The notes under the pieces were generated by a model. That model saw only the letters and a program-made list of their open reading frames with translations. It had not been told where the DNA came from and searched no databases. Below are positions 40,944 through 48,813 of a stretch of 53,914 nucleotides of DNA, one piece after another; position 1 is the stretch's first letter; each line of letters opens with the position of its first letter. A program made the translations under genes and the position numbers. The DNA comes from Chloroflexota bacterium (GTDB lineage Bacteria; Chloroflexota; Dormibacteria; Aeolococcales; Aeolococcaceae). The stretch spans positions 1-53,914 of the forward strand of contig VBIQ01000020.1 in NCBI GenBank assembly GCA_005880985.1. Direction: 5' to 3'.

Positions 40944-42650
40944 ATGCGTTTCCTCTGGCAGGTGCTGCGCCATTTCGGCGTGCTCAATCGCCGGGTCGTC
41001 CTGGTCACCCCGGGGTACGCACAGCTGGCTCGGGGCCTCGCCTGGCTCTTCGGAGCCGGCTCGCTGTTCTCCGCTGCCGCCCTGGTCCTGGTGGCGGGGC
41101 ACCCTGGCGATCATCGGCGCGAGCTCGTCCTCATCGGGGCTGGGCTGGCGTCCGCCGCGCTGCTCGGGTGGCGCGCCAATCATCTATCGCGTTGGGCGCT
41201 GCGGGCCCTGACCATCGCCGGCACCGGGGCGACCACCACCGCGATCTACCTCACCGAGGGGCCGGCCGCGGCCCCGATGACCACCAATTCCATCCAGCTG
41301 ACCCGCACCCACTGGCTGCTGACCGTCGGCACCTTCCTGATCGGCGGCGTGCTGATCCAGCGCCTGGTTCATCAGCTGCGCGACTACATGAACCGGCTCG
41401 AGGTCCTGGCCCGCACCGACCCGCTCACCGGCGTCGCCAACCGACGCGGGTGGGACGAGGAACTTCCCCGTGAGATCATCCGCTGCCGGCGGGACGGCCG
41501 GTCCGTCTGCGTGGCCATCCTCGACATCGACCACTTCAAGGTGTTCAACGACGCGCGCGGCCACCAGGAGGGTGACGCCCTGCTGAAGCGGTCCGCTTCA
41601 GGCTGGCGGGGTCAGCTGCGCGACAGCGACTTCATCGCCCGCTACGGCGGCGAGGAATTTGCCATCATCGTCCGCAACTGTGATCTTCCCGACGGGATCC
41701 TGGTGATCGAGCGCCTGCGCGAGGTCACAACCGATGGTCAGACCTGCTCCGCTGGGATCGCGATATGGGATGGCGAGGAGACGCCGGAAGAGCTTGTCAG
41801 CCGCGCCGACGACGCTCTCTACGAGGCCAAGCGGCAGGGACGCGACCGCGTCATCGCTGCCGAGTGGAGCCGCCGCCCCGGCCGTTCGGGCGCCAGCTCC
41901 ACGGCGACCATTCGCGCGGTGGTCGACGGCGCTGCCATCCTGAGCGCCTACCAGCCCGTGGTCCGGGTCGCTGACGGTTCGGTGTTCGGCTACGAGGCGC
42001 TGGCACGGCCCACCGGAGCCGCGGTGAGCATGCCTGTCGACCGGCTCTTCGACACCGCTCAGCGCAGCGGGCTGGGCCGCGAGCTCGACTGGGTGTGCCG
42101 CCGCGCGGCGCTCAAGGGGGCGAGCCAGCTCGGGGCCGGGTCGGTGCTCTTCGTCAATGTCGGGCTGGCGGTGCTGCTCGACACCATGCACGACGTCGAC
42201 CAGATGCTGATGCTGCTCGATTACCACCGGCGCTCGCCGGAGTCGGTGGTGCTGGAGATCACCGAGCGCGAGGTGGTCCGTGACCACAGCCATTTCGCCG
42301 GCGTGCTGGCGAGCTACCGTGAGCACGGGTTCCGATTCGCGCTGGACGACGTCGGCGACGGGCATCTCGCCCTCGAGACGCTCGATGCGGCGTCGCCGGA
42401 GTTCATCAAGGTCGGTCCCCGCCTGGTGCGTGAGGCGGTGACCCAGGGGTCACCGGCGGTGCTGCGCGCCCTGCTCGCCTTCGCCGAGGCGAGCGGGGCG
42501 GCGCTCGTCGCCGAGGGCGTCGAGGATGCCGCGACCGCGGCTCACCTCGGTGAGCTCGGCTTCGACCTGGCTCAGGGCTACCACTTCGGGCGTCCGGTCT
42601 GGAAGGTGGTGTCCGAACCGGCACCCGGCGGCGTGGCGCTGGCGACGTGA
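40944..42650 (+). CDS. Membrane GGDEF-EAL protein, both signature motifs intact
   Basis: About 568 residues from ATG 40944. The first 160 residues hold about four membrane helices (LARGLAWLFGAGSLFSAAALVLVA; LVLIGAGLASAALLGW; THWLLTVGTFLIGGVLI) as a possible sensor. The GGDEF domain (about 165-320) has DPLTGVANRR, DIDHFKVFND and RYGGEEF (233-239), an active diguanylate cyclase signature, with an RDSD product-inhibition site in the usual spacing. The EAL domain (about 335-560) has E351-A-L, FVNVG, LEITERE, ALDDVGDG, FIKVG, AEGVED and QGYHFGRP, so the metal and catalytic residues of c-di-GMP phosphodiesterases seem present; DDVG replaces the usual DDFG. It may make or break c-di-GMP. It overlaps its paralogue downstream by 4 bp. 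Confidence 0.92.
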   Translation: MRFLWQVLRHFGVLNRRVVLVTPGYAQLARGLAWLFGAGSLFSAAALVLVAGHPGDHRRELVLIGAGLASAALLGWRANHLSRWALRALTIAGTGATTTAIYLTEGPAAAPMTTNSIQLTRTHWLLTVGTFLIGGVLIQRLVHQLRDYMNRLEVLARTDPLTGVANRRGWDEELPREIIRCRRDGRSVCVAILDIDHFKVFNDARGHQEGDALLKRSASGWRGQLRDSDFIARYGGEEFAIIVRNCDLPDGILVIERLREVTTDGQTCSAGIAIWDGEETPEELVSRADDALYEAKRQGRDRVIAAEWSRRPGRSGASSTATIRAVVDGAAILSAYQPVVRVADGSVFGYEALARPTGAAVSMPVDRLFDTAQRSGLGRELDWVCRRAALKGASQLGAGSVLFVNVGLAVLLDTMHDVDQMLMLLDYHRRSPESVVLEITEREVVRDHSHFAGVLASYREHGFRFALDDVGDGHLALETLDAASPEFIKVGPRLVREAVTQGSPAVLRALLAFAEASGAALVAEGVEDAATAAHLGELGFDLAQGYHFGRPVWKVVSEPAPGGVALAT

Positions 42651-44461
42651 GACGCGGAGCCCGGTTCCGGCTGGCGCGCCGGATGAGCGCGGCGTTGCTC
42701 CCCGGTGAGCGCCCCAGCGCGCTGCCGGCTCATCGGGGGCGCACCCGGACCTCGATGCTCGCCCAATGGGTGGCCTACCTGTCGGGCCTGGGCGGGGTCT
42801 TCGCCGTCCTCTCCCTGACGGTGCCGCCGGAGCGGCAGCTCGAGGCTCTCGGCGTGGAGTTGATCGCCATCGCCTCCTGCGCCGTCGCCTCGGTCCTCTG
42901 GCTGCGCGCGGCCCGGCTCCAGAAGGGGATGGCGGTGATGCTGATGACCGGCTGCGGGGTGGTCAGCACCGTCGCCGTGGTCCTCGCCAGCAACCCGCCC
43001 AGCGGCGCCTACATCGACCTGCGGATCACCCGCCGCGAATGGCTGATGCTGCTGGGCTCGTTCATGATCGCCGCCATCGCCATCCGCCGCCTGGTGACCG
43101 AGCTGCGCGACCGCGCGGAACAGCTGGCCTACGTCTCACGCACCGATCAGCTCACCGGTGTCGCCAACCGTCGCGCCTGGGACGAGGAGGTGCCGCGCGA
43201 GGCGGAGCGGGCCCGTCGGGATGGACTGCCCTTCTGCGTCGCCATCCTCGAGGTCGACCGGCTCAAGGCGTACAACGAGATGCGCGGCCATCGCGAGGGC
43301 GACCGCCTGTTGCAGCGCGCCGCCGCAAGCTGGCGGAACTGTCTTCGCTCCAGCGACTTCATCGCTCGCTACGAGGGCGAGTGTTTCGCCATCCTGCTGC
43401 GCCGCTGCAGCATGAACGCCGCGGTCGCCATCCTTCAACGGCTGCGCATGGCGGTGCCCGAGGAACAGACCGCGTCGGCCGGAGTTGCGCGCTGGGACGG
43501 ACACGAGAGTTCCGAGGATCTGGTACGACGCGCCGGCGAAGCGCTGCATGCCGCCAAGACATCCGGCCGCGACCGGGTGAAGATCTCCGACATCGATCCC
43601 GAGACCACCTCCGTCACCGCCACCGACTGGCGGAACCTGATCCAGGACGTGCTCACCCAGCGGGGAGTGGTGGCGGTGTACCAACCGATCGTCACCCTGG
43701 CGACGGGCGAGGTTCGCGGCTTCGAGGCGCTCGCGCGCCCGAACCGTCAGCTCGTCGACCTCGGCGTTGAGCGCATGTTTGCCGCGGCTCAGGAGATGGG
43801 GTTGGCCCGCGAGCTCGACTGGCTCTGCCGCCGCGCCGCCCTGGAGGGAGCCGCCGCCATCCCCCCGGGGGTTCCGGTCTTCGTCAACTGCAACGTCAGC
43901 GGTCTGGTCGACCCGGTGCACCGCGTCGACCAGATGCTGCTCCTGCTCCGGTACGTGGGCCGGTCGCCCCGGGACGTCGTCATGGAGATCACCGAACGCG
44001 AGATCGTCGGCGACCTGGGGCGGCTTCGCTCGGTGGTCGACGCCTATCGCCAGGAGGGTTTCCGCTTCGCCATCGACGACGTCGGCGAGGGGCACAGCAC
44101 CCTGGAGGTACTGGCAGCGACGCAGCCGGAGTTCGTGAAGATCGCGCGCAGCCTGGTGGTCGCAGCCAGCAGCACCGGGGCCAGGGCCGCCATCCGCGCG
44201 GTGGTCGCCTTCGCCAGGGAAACCGGTGCCTCGGTGATCGCCGAGGGGTTGGAGGTGGCGGCGTCCGCCCGACTGATGCGCTCTCTCGAGGTCGACCTCG
44301 GTCAGGGCTATCTGTTCGCCAGACCGTCCCTACTGGACGCCTCTCCGATGACCATCCGGCTGCCGGTGAGCGGCCCGCAGGTGCCGGTGCCGCCCGAACC
44401 GGTGGATGACACGCCGTGGACGCTTGGCGCCGCGGTCGCCGCCGACGGGGGCGCGGCGTAG
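42647..44461 (+). CDS. Membrane GGDEF-EAL paralogue with degenerate GGDEF (EGECF)
   Basis: The 604-residue protein starts at a GTG overlapping the previous stop (GTGA). It has the same layout as its neighbour: N-terminal membrane helices (WVAYLSGLGGVFAVLSL; LIAIASCAVASVLWL; MAVMLMTGCGVVSTVAVVLA; EWLMLLGSFMIAAIAI), a GGDEF domain and an EAL domain. The GGDEF site reads R-Y-E243-G-E-C-F247 and the substrate/metal Asp block is EVDRLKAYNE, so cyclase activity is very unlikely; the RSSD I-site remains. The EAL domain keeps FEALAR, FVNCN, MEITERE, AIDDVGEG, FVKIA, AEGLE and QGYLFARP, consistent with phosphodiesterase function. Probably it binds or degrades c-di-GMP and pairs with the first protein. 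A 40-residue Pro-rich tail ends it. Confidence 0.92.
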   Translation: MRRGARFRLARRMSAALLPGERPSALPAHRGRTRTSMLAQWVAYLSGLGGVFAVLSLTVPPERQLEALGVELIAIASCAVASVLWLRAARLQKGMAVMLMTGCGVVSTVAVVLASNPPSGAYIDLRITRREWLMLLGSFMIAAIAIRRLVTELRDRAEQLAYVSRTDQLTGVANRRAWDEEVPREAERARRDGLPFCVAILEVDRLKAYNEMRGHREGDRLLQRAAASWRNCLRSSDFIARYEGECFAILLRRCSMNAAVAILQRLRMAVPEEQTASAGVARWDGHESSEDLVRRAGEALHAAKTSGRDRVKISDIDPETTSVTATDWRNLIQDVLTQRGVVAVYQPIVTLATGEVRGFEALARPNRQLVDLGVERMFAAAQEMGLARELDWLCRRAALEGAAAIPPGVPVFVNCNVSGLVDPVHRVDQMLLLLRYVGRSPRDVVMEITEREIVGDLGRLRSVVDAYRQEGFRFAIDDVGEGHSTLEVLAATQPEFVKIARSLVVAASSTGARAAIRAVVAFARETGASVIAEGLEVAASARLMRSLEVDLGQGYLFARPSLLDASPMTIRLPVSGPQVPVPPEPVDDTPWTLGAAVAADGGAA

Positions 44462-44470
44462 GCGCGCGTC

Positions 44471-44531
44471 TTGCAGAGGCGGTGACGCCGCATAGTACAG
44501 TTGCGGTATGGCAGCGCGTCAGACGCGTCAG
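44471..44531 (+). promoter_or_regulatory. Putative promoter and tandem repeat before the sigma factor gene
   Basis: TTGCAG at 44471-44476 is followed by TAGTAC (44493-44498, 16-bp spacer) or TACAGT (44496-44501, 19-bp spacer). Downstream, CGCGTCAG is repeated at 44515-44522 and 44524-44531, 9 bp apart. The repeat could bind a regulator, perhaps the sigma factor's own control system. Confidence 0.4.
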
Positions 44532-44549
44532 GCCTGAGCGCACTCCCCC

Positions 44550-45506
44550 GTGGGCATCGCGTCCCCCATCGAGCAGCGCTGGGCGCTCCTCGCGTCCCAT
44601 CGCGAGCATCTGCTCGCCTACGCCCAGCGCCGCTGCAGCAGTGACGCCGACGCCGAGGACTGCGTGCAGGAGGCGCTGCTGCGCGCAGCCACCTTCGAAC
44701 GACTCGACGAGACGCGAATCGGTGCCTTTCTGCGAACGGTGACCGGGCGCCTGGTGGTCGACGCCCACCGTCGCCGCCAGCGCGACCTGCGGGTTGCGGC
44801 ACATCGGCGGGTGCACGCCGTCGAGACCTCGCCGGAAGACATGGCGGTGGGACGTCTGACCGATCAGGATGTCCTCGGGGCTGTCGAGAAGCTTCCGTCG
44901 CGCGAGCGCGAGGTCGTCGCCGCCCGCGTGGCGGGGCTCAGCACCGCCGAGACCGCCGCGCTGCTGGGCGTCACCCCGAAGTCGGTGGAGAGAGGGCTGG
45001 CGCGGGCACGCGGTCATCTCCGCTATCTCGGCGCCTCGGCGATGGGCCTGGCCCTGCTCCTCCTCCGGCGGCTGCGCACGGCCCAGCACACCCTCGCCCT
45101 GGACGGGATCGCGCTGGCGGCGGTCATCGCCGCCTCCGGCGCGCTCGGTCCGGCGGTGATCAGCGATTACGGAGGCGGCACGCCCGGCGCGGCCGCGAGA
45201 CTGTCGGCGGCGGCGCCCTCGCACCGGTCGGCGGGCGCGGGGCGTGCTCCAGCGGCGCCAGGCACGCTTCCGGCTGCAGACCAGTCGGTCCGGGCGCAGG
45301 CGCCCATCGCCGGCGAGGGGAGCGCCTCCGGTGGCGGGCGTCGGGTGCTCGTCAGCACCGGACACTTCGGCGATTCCCGAGTAGCTTCGAACGGACCGAC
45401 GGGGGTGGCTCGCCGGAACGAGCAGGAGACCTTCGTGCAGACCCTCGAGCGCTGCATCCAACCTGGCCAGCTGAGCCTCTCATCGAGCCACGTGGGCTGC
45501 AGGTAG
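44550..45506 (+). CDS. ECF-like sigma-70 factor with C-terminal membrane segment and extracytoplasmic tail
   Basis: The 318-residue protein starts at GTG 44550. Residues 1-75 carry sigma region 2 (REHLLAYAQRRCSSDADAEDCVQEALLRA), and about 100-160 carry region 4, an HTH (LPSREREVVAARVAGLSTAETAALLGVTPKSVERGLARARGHLR). Unlike ordinary ECF factors of about 190 residues, it continues with two hydrophobic stretches (ASAMGLALLLLRRL; LDGIALAAVIAASGALGPAVI) and a 120-residue Ala/Gly/Ser-rich tail likely to lie outside. It may therefore be membrane-tethered and controlled by proteolysis or by its own tail instead of a separate anti-sigma factor; none is encoded nearby. It follows the GGDEF-EAL pair by 88 bp and may be regulated with it. 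Confidence 0.85.
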   Translation: MGIASPIEQRWALLASHREHLLAYAQRRCSSDADAEDCVQEALLRAATFERLDETRIGAFLRTVTGRLVVDAHRRRQRDLRVAAHRRVHAVETSPEDMAVGRLTDQDVLGAVEKLPSREREVVAARVAGLSTAETAALLGVTPKSVERGLARARGHLRYLGASAMGLALLLLRRLRTAQHTLALDGIALAAVIAASGALGPAVISDYGGGTPGAAARLSAAAPSHRSAGAGRAPAAPGTLPAADQSVRAQAPIAGEGSASGGGRRVLVSTGHFGDSRVASNGPTGVARRNEQETFVQTLERCIQPGQLSLSSSHVGCR

Positions 45507-45567
45507 GCGCCGTCTCTAGAGTGGCCGCGGCGCGGGGGTCTGAGGCAGGTCTGCGCGTATTAGGGGC

Positions 45568-45759
45568 ATGAAGACTCTCTGCGCCCTCCTCACCTGCGCG
45601 GCTGCCCTCGGCGTGGGCGCCATCTCCGCCTCGGCGGACACCAATACCTCGGCCAGCGTCCAGTCACCCAATGCACTCACATGCGTCTTCGGAGGCCCGG
45701 TGTACGTCCTGGGACACCAGGTCATCGGACCGTTCGAGATCTGCCTGCCCACCCCATGA
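45568..45759 (+). CDS. Small secreted protein (63 aa)
   Basis: A 63-residue product from ATG 45568, preceded by an AGGGG site. Residues 1-23 are a clear Sec signal peptide (MKTLCALLTCAAALGVGAIS, cleavage near ASA-DT). The mature peptide is about 40 residues with two cysteines, C39 and C59, that could form a disulfide, and a hydrophobic Val/Gly/Pro-rich middle. No family is recognised. The next gene, a LuxR-type HTH protein, begins in its stop codon (ATGA), so the two are coupled, hinting at a secreted peptide paired with a regulator. Confidence 0.7.
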   Translation: MKTLCALLTCAAALGVGAISASADTNTSASVQSPNALTCVFGGPVYVLGHQVIGPFEICLPTP

Positions 45760-46058
45760 CGGCCCTGCCGCTGGGCCTACCAGTGACCACCACCGCGACG
45801 GTCGTGGCGCGAACCGGGCGATCGTCTCCGCACGACCGCCAGCTCCTCACCCTGAGCAGGCGAGAGCGGCAGGTGCTCGCCGCCCTGATGCAGGGGATGT
45901 CGCTGGCACAGATCGCGACCGGCGCCGGAGTCTCGGTCGAGACGGTGCGCACCCAGGTTTCCGCCGTGCTCCGCAAGCTGGGCGTCCACTCCCAGGTGGC
46001 GGCGGTGGCCAAGGCGTGGAGCTGCGGCTGGAGGGTGGTGGAAACCCCCTTCGGCTGA
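45756..46058 (+). CDS. Small LuxR-type HTH regulator (DNA-binding domain only)
   Basis: The 100-residue protein starts at ATG 45756, overlapping the previous stop by 4 bp. Residues 35-90 are a LuxR/GerE helix-turn-helix: LSRRERQVLAALMQGMSLAQIATGAGVSVETVRTQVSAVLRKLGVHSQVAAVAKA, shown here as the family's ordinary pattern (RERQVL, then IA-x5-V-S-x-ETVRTQVS, then KLGV). There is no receiver or autoinducer-binding domain, so activity must depend on dimerisation, a partner or level of expression. It may govern the small secreted protein or the downstream proteases. A 177-bp gap with a hairpin follows. Confidence 0.85.
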   Translation: MTALPLGLPVTTTATVVARTGRSSPHDRQLLTLSRRERQVLAALMQGMSLAQIATGAGVSVETVRTQVSAVLRKLGVHSQVAAVAKAWSCGWRVVETPFG

Positions 46059-46178
46059 CCCGTCGGCGCCTCCACTCTTCTCCGGGCCCCTCCCGCGGCA
46101 CCCTCAGGGGCCCGAGCGGGATCCGTCCTGCCCCCGGAGGACCGGCCGCAAGATCCCCCCGGCGGTCGGCGTCTACAT

Positions 46179-46204
46179 GTTCGGGCAGCGTCAGGCTGCC
46201 GAAC
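46179..46204 (+). repeat. Hairpin and direct repeat before the sedolisin gene
   Basis: GTTCGGGCAGC (46179-46189) pairs with GCTGCCGAAC (46195-46204), 10 bp with one bulged G. CAGGCTGCC also recurs at 46192-46200 and 46206-46214. It lies 32 bp before the ATG at 46236 and may be a leader structure or operator. The rest of 46059-46235 holds no gene. Confidence 0.45.
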
Positions 46205-46235
46205 GCAGGCTGCCCCCGCTGCTCGGAGATCGGAT

Positions 46236-48752
46236 ATGAGGTACGCGCTCGGCGGCCGTCGGGTGGCGATCGCCGCCGCGCTGACGCTGGCGTCGTTCAG
46301 CGTCGTCGCGCCGCGGATCGCTCAGACCAGCACGGTGCCGCCGAGCGCCACCGTGGTCCTCTCCCACAACGTGCTCCACGGCCTGGCGTCGGTGACCTCG
46401 CTGGGACTGACCGATCCCTCGCAGACGATCGGCATCGGCGTCGGCCTCGAGGGCGCCAATCCGGCGGCGGAGACGGCCTATCTCGCCGCCGAGTACGACC
46501 CGTCGAGCCCCCTCTACGGCCAGTACCTCGACCCCGCGACCTACGAGCAGCAGTTCGGGGTGCCGTCAAGCCGCGTCGGCGCCGCCGTCTCCTGGTTGCA
46601 GTCGGCGGGCCTGGCGGTCCAGGCGATCCCCGACTCCAGTGAGTACCTGCTCGCCTCGGGCAGTGTCGGCCAGGTGGAGGGCCTGCTCGGCATCAGCTTC
46701 GACAACTTCACAGCCCAGGGCCGGCGGTTCTACGCCAACGTGAACGCGCCCACCGTCCCGGCGGCCCTGCAGGTCGTCGCCATCACCGGGCTCAACAGCC
46801 TCGAGGGGCCGCACCTGAATCCCCAGGTGCGCGCGCTTCGGGGGACCACCCCGGCGCGACCGGCCGCCCTCAGCCCCAATGCCGACATCGGCCTGACCAA
46901 CCCCCCGGAACTCTGGTCGATCTACGACCAGCCCGCCGCCAACAAGGGTGAGGGTCAGCAGATGGCCATCTTCGGTTGGGGGACCACCAAGAACACGGTC
47001 AGCGACCTTCGGTCGTTCGAGCGCGAGTACAAGCTTCCCGGGTTGCCGGTGTCGATCACCTACTACGGCAGCGAGACCAAGGTGACCGACAGCACGGGTG
47101 AGCAGGAGTGGGACATCGACACCCAGGCCTCGACCGGAATGGCACCCAACACCGTCAAGGAGAAGCTGTACTTCGGCAAGGCGGGAAGCGACGCCGACCT
47201 GATCGCCGCCTACCACGGCTGGGCCGCCGACCGCAGCGGACCGCTGCAGGGCAGCTCCTCGTTCGGCGGCTGCGAGGAGGCGCCCGGCACCGACGGCGTC
47301 AACGGTGGACCCGGCAGCCCCACCGGCGTGGTCATCGCCGGCAATCCCAATCAGGACCTCTACCAGCGCGTGCTTCGCAAGCTGGTCATGGAGGGGCGGA
47401 CGATGTTCGCCTCCGCCGGTGACACCGGCGCGGGTTGTCCGGTGATCTCGCTGGAGCTCAACGGCGTGACCCTGGTGCCGACCCCGATGATGAACTATCC
47501 GGCGGCCAGCCAGTACGTCACCAGCGTTGGCGGCACGGTGCTCTACTTCAACGATCCCTCCACGACCACGCCGGCGTCGCGCGCCTTCGAGTACTCCTGG
47601 ACCCACACCGGCGGCGGCAACAGCGACTTCATCCCAGCGGGGTCCTACCAGACCAAGGCGTCCCCCCCGCTGCTCTTCGACTGCGTCAGTGACCCGCACG
47701 GCAATCCCTATCCGCCGCCCCCGCCGCTGTGCCGCGGTGTTCCCGACATCGCCGCGCAATCGGGGGACGTCATCAGTAACGGCTACACGGTGACCATGGG
47801 CGGCCAGAACGACTCCGCCGCCGGCGGGACCAGCCTGTCCTCGCCGCTGTGGCTGGGCATGTGGACCCGCATCCAGGCGGCCTCGACCAAGCGCGGTGGC
47901 AACGGCTTTGCCGCCAACACCATCTACACCATCGCCGCGAACCCGGCCAAGTACGCAAAGGACTTCTTCGACATCGGCAGCCTGTCGAGCGACACAGCGG
48001 TGACCTGCAACGGGCCCAACCCCTCCAACTGCTCGCATCCCGGCTGGGACTACACCTCGGGCTGGGGCACGCCGGACGTGACCAACCTGATGCGCGACGT
48101 CGACGGCAGGATCGCGCCCACCCACCCGACCACTCCCAATCCGGTCCCACCGCCGCCGTCGTCGGGCGGGACCAACGGCGGCACGACGTGCCCGGGCCCG
48201 CAGGTCGTCGACCCCGTCGGTGACGCCCCCAACAACTACCCCGGGGGCGACGGCAGCAACATAGACAACCTCGACATCGTCAACGCCAGGTTCGCGTCGC
48301 CGGACGCCAAGACGCTCCGCGTCACTCTGGCGATCAAGGACCTGTCCGCGCCACCGCCTCCGGCCAATTTCGTGTCCGCGTACTGGACGGTGTACTGGAC
48401 GTTCAACGGTACCGAGTACTTCGCCCAGGCGACCAGCAACGGAGCCGGACCGGGGGCGATCTGGTTCTTCAGCGACGGTACCTTCAGCGGCGGCACGTTC
48501 AACTCCACCAACGCCATCAACGGCAGCGTCAACCCCGGCGCGTATACCGGTGGACAGGCGGGAACGCTGGTGATGGACGTTCCCCTCGCCGACGTGGGCA
48601 ATCCCGGTGCGAGCGCGACGCTGACCGGCACCTTCGCCGACACCCATGGATCGTTCACCGTCGCCGGGGGAGGCCTGTCTTACACGGCGGCCGCCGATCG
48701 GGGGCCCAACCTGGGCTACGGCGCGCCGTGGACGGTTGGCCGGGTCTGCTGA
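46236..48752 (+). CDS. S53 family serine-carboxyl peptidase (sedolisin/kumamolisin type), secreted
   Basis: The 838-residue protein has a signal peptide (residues about 1-30), a pro-kumamolisin activation domain (about 40-195: SSPLYGQYLDPATYEQQFG is the hallmark), and the S53 catalytic domain. The catalytic set is intact: E289 and D293 in GEQEWDID, D396 in SAGDTGAG (oxyanion Asp) and S533 in AAGGTSLSSP. The calcium-site end is YTSGWGTPDVTNL, after DFFDIGS. After about residue 630 a Pro/Thr linker leads to a 190-residue beta-rich C-terminal domain of unknown role, perhaps for binding substrate or wall. Such enzymes work at acidic pH outside the cell. The start ATG has a GGAG site. Confidence 0.92.
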   Translation: MRYALGGRRVAIAAALTLASFSVVAPRIAQTSTVPPSATVVLSHNVLHGLASVTSLGLTDPSQTIGIGVGLEGANPAAETAYLAAEYDPSSPLYGQYLDPATYEQQFGVPSSRVGAAVSWLQSAGLAVQAIPDSSEYLLASGSVGQVEGLLGISFDNFTAQGRRFYANVNAPTVPAALQVVAITGLNSLEGPHLNPQVRALRGTTPARPAALSPNADIGLTNPPELWSIYDQPAANKGEGQQMAIFGWGTTKNTVSDLRSFEREYKLPGLPVSITYYGSETKVTDSTGEQEWDIDTQASTGMAPNTVKEKLYFGKAGSDADLIAAYHGWAADRSGPLQGSSSFGGCEEAPGTDGVNGGPGSPTGVVIAGNPNQDLYQRVLRKLVMEGRTMFASAGDTGAGCPVISLELNGVTLVPTPMMNYPAASQYVTSVGGTVLYFNDPSTTTPASRAFEYSWTHTGGGNSDFIPAGSYQTKASPPLLFDCVSDPHGNPYPPPPPLCRGVPDIAAQSGDVISNGYTVTMGGQNDSAAGGTSLSSPLWLGMWTRIQAASTKRGGNGFAANTIYTIAANPAKYAKDFFDIGSLSSDTAVTCNGPNPSNCSHPGWDYTSGWGTPDVTNLMRDVDGRIAPTHPTTPNPVPPPPSSGGTNGGTTCPGPQVVDPVGDAPNNYPGGDGSNIDNLDIVNARFASPDAKTLRVTLAIKDLSAPPPPANFVSAYWTVYWTFNGTEYFAQATSNGAGPGAIWFFSDGTFSGGTFNSTNAINGSVNPGAYTGGQAGTLVMDVPLADVGNPGASATLTGTFADTHGSFTVAGGGLSYTAAADRGPNLGYGAPWTVGRVC

Positions 48753-48813
48753 GAGCGACCTGAGCACGACCGCTCGGGCCGCCATGGGGTGCACCTTCGG
48801 TAGTGTCAGCGGC

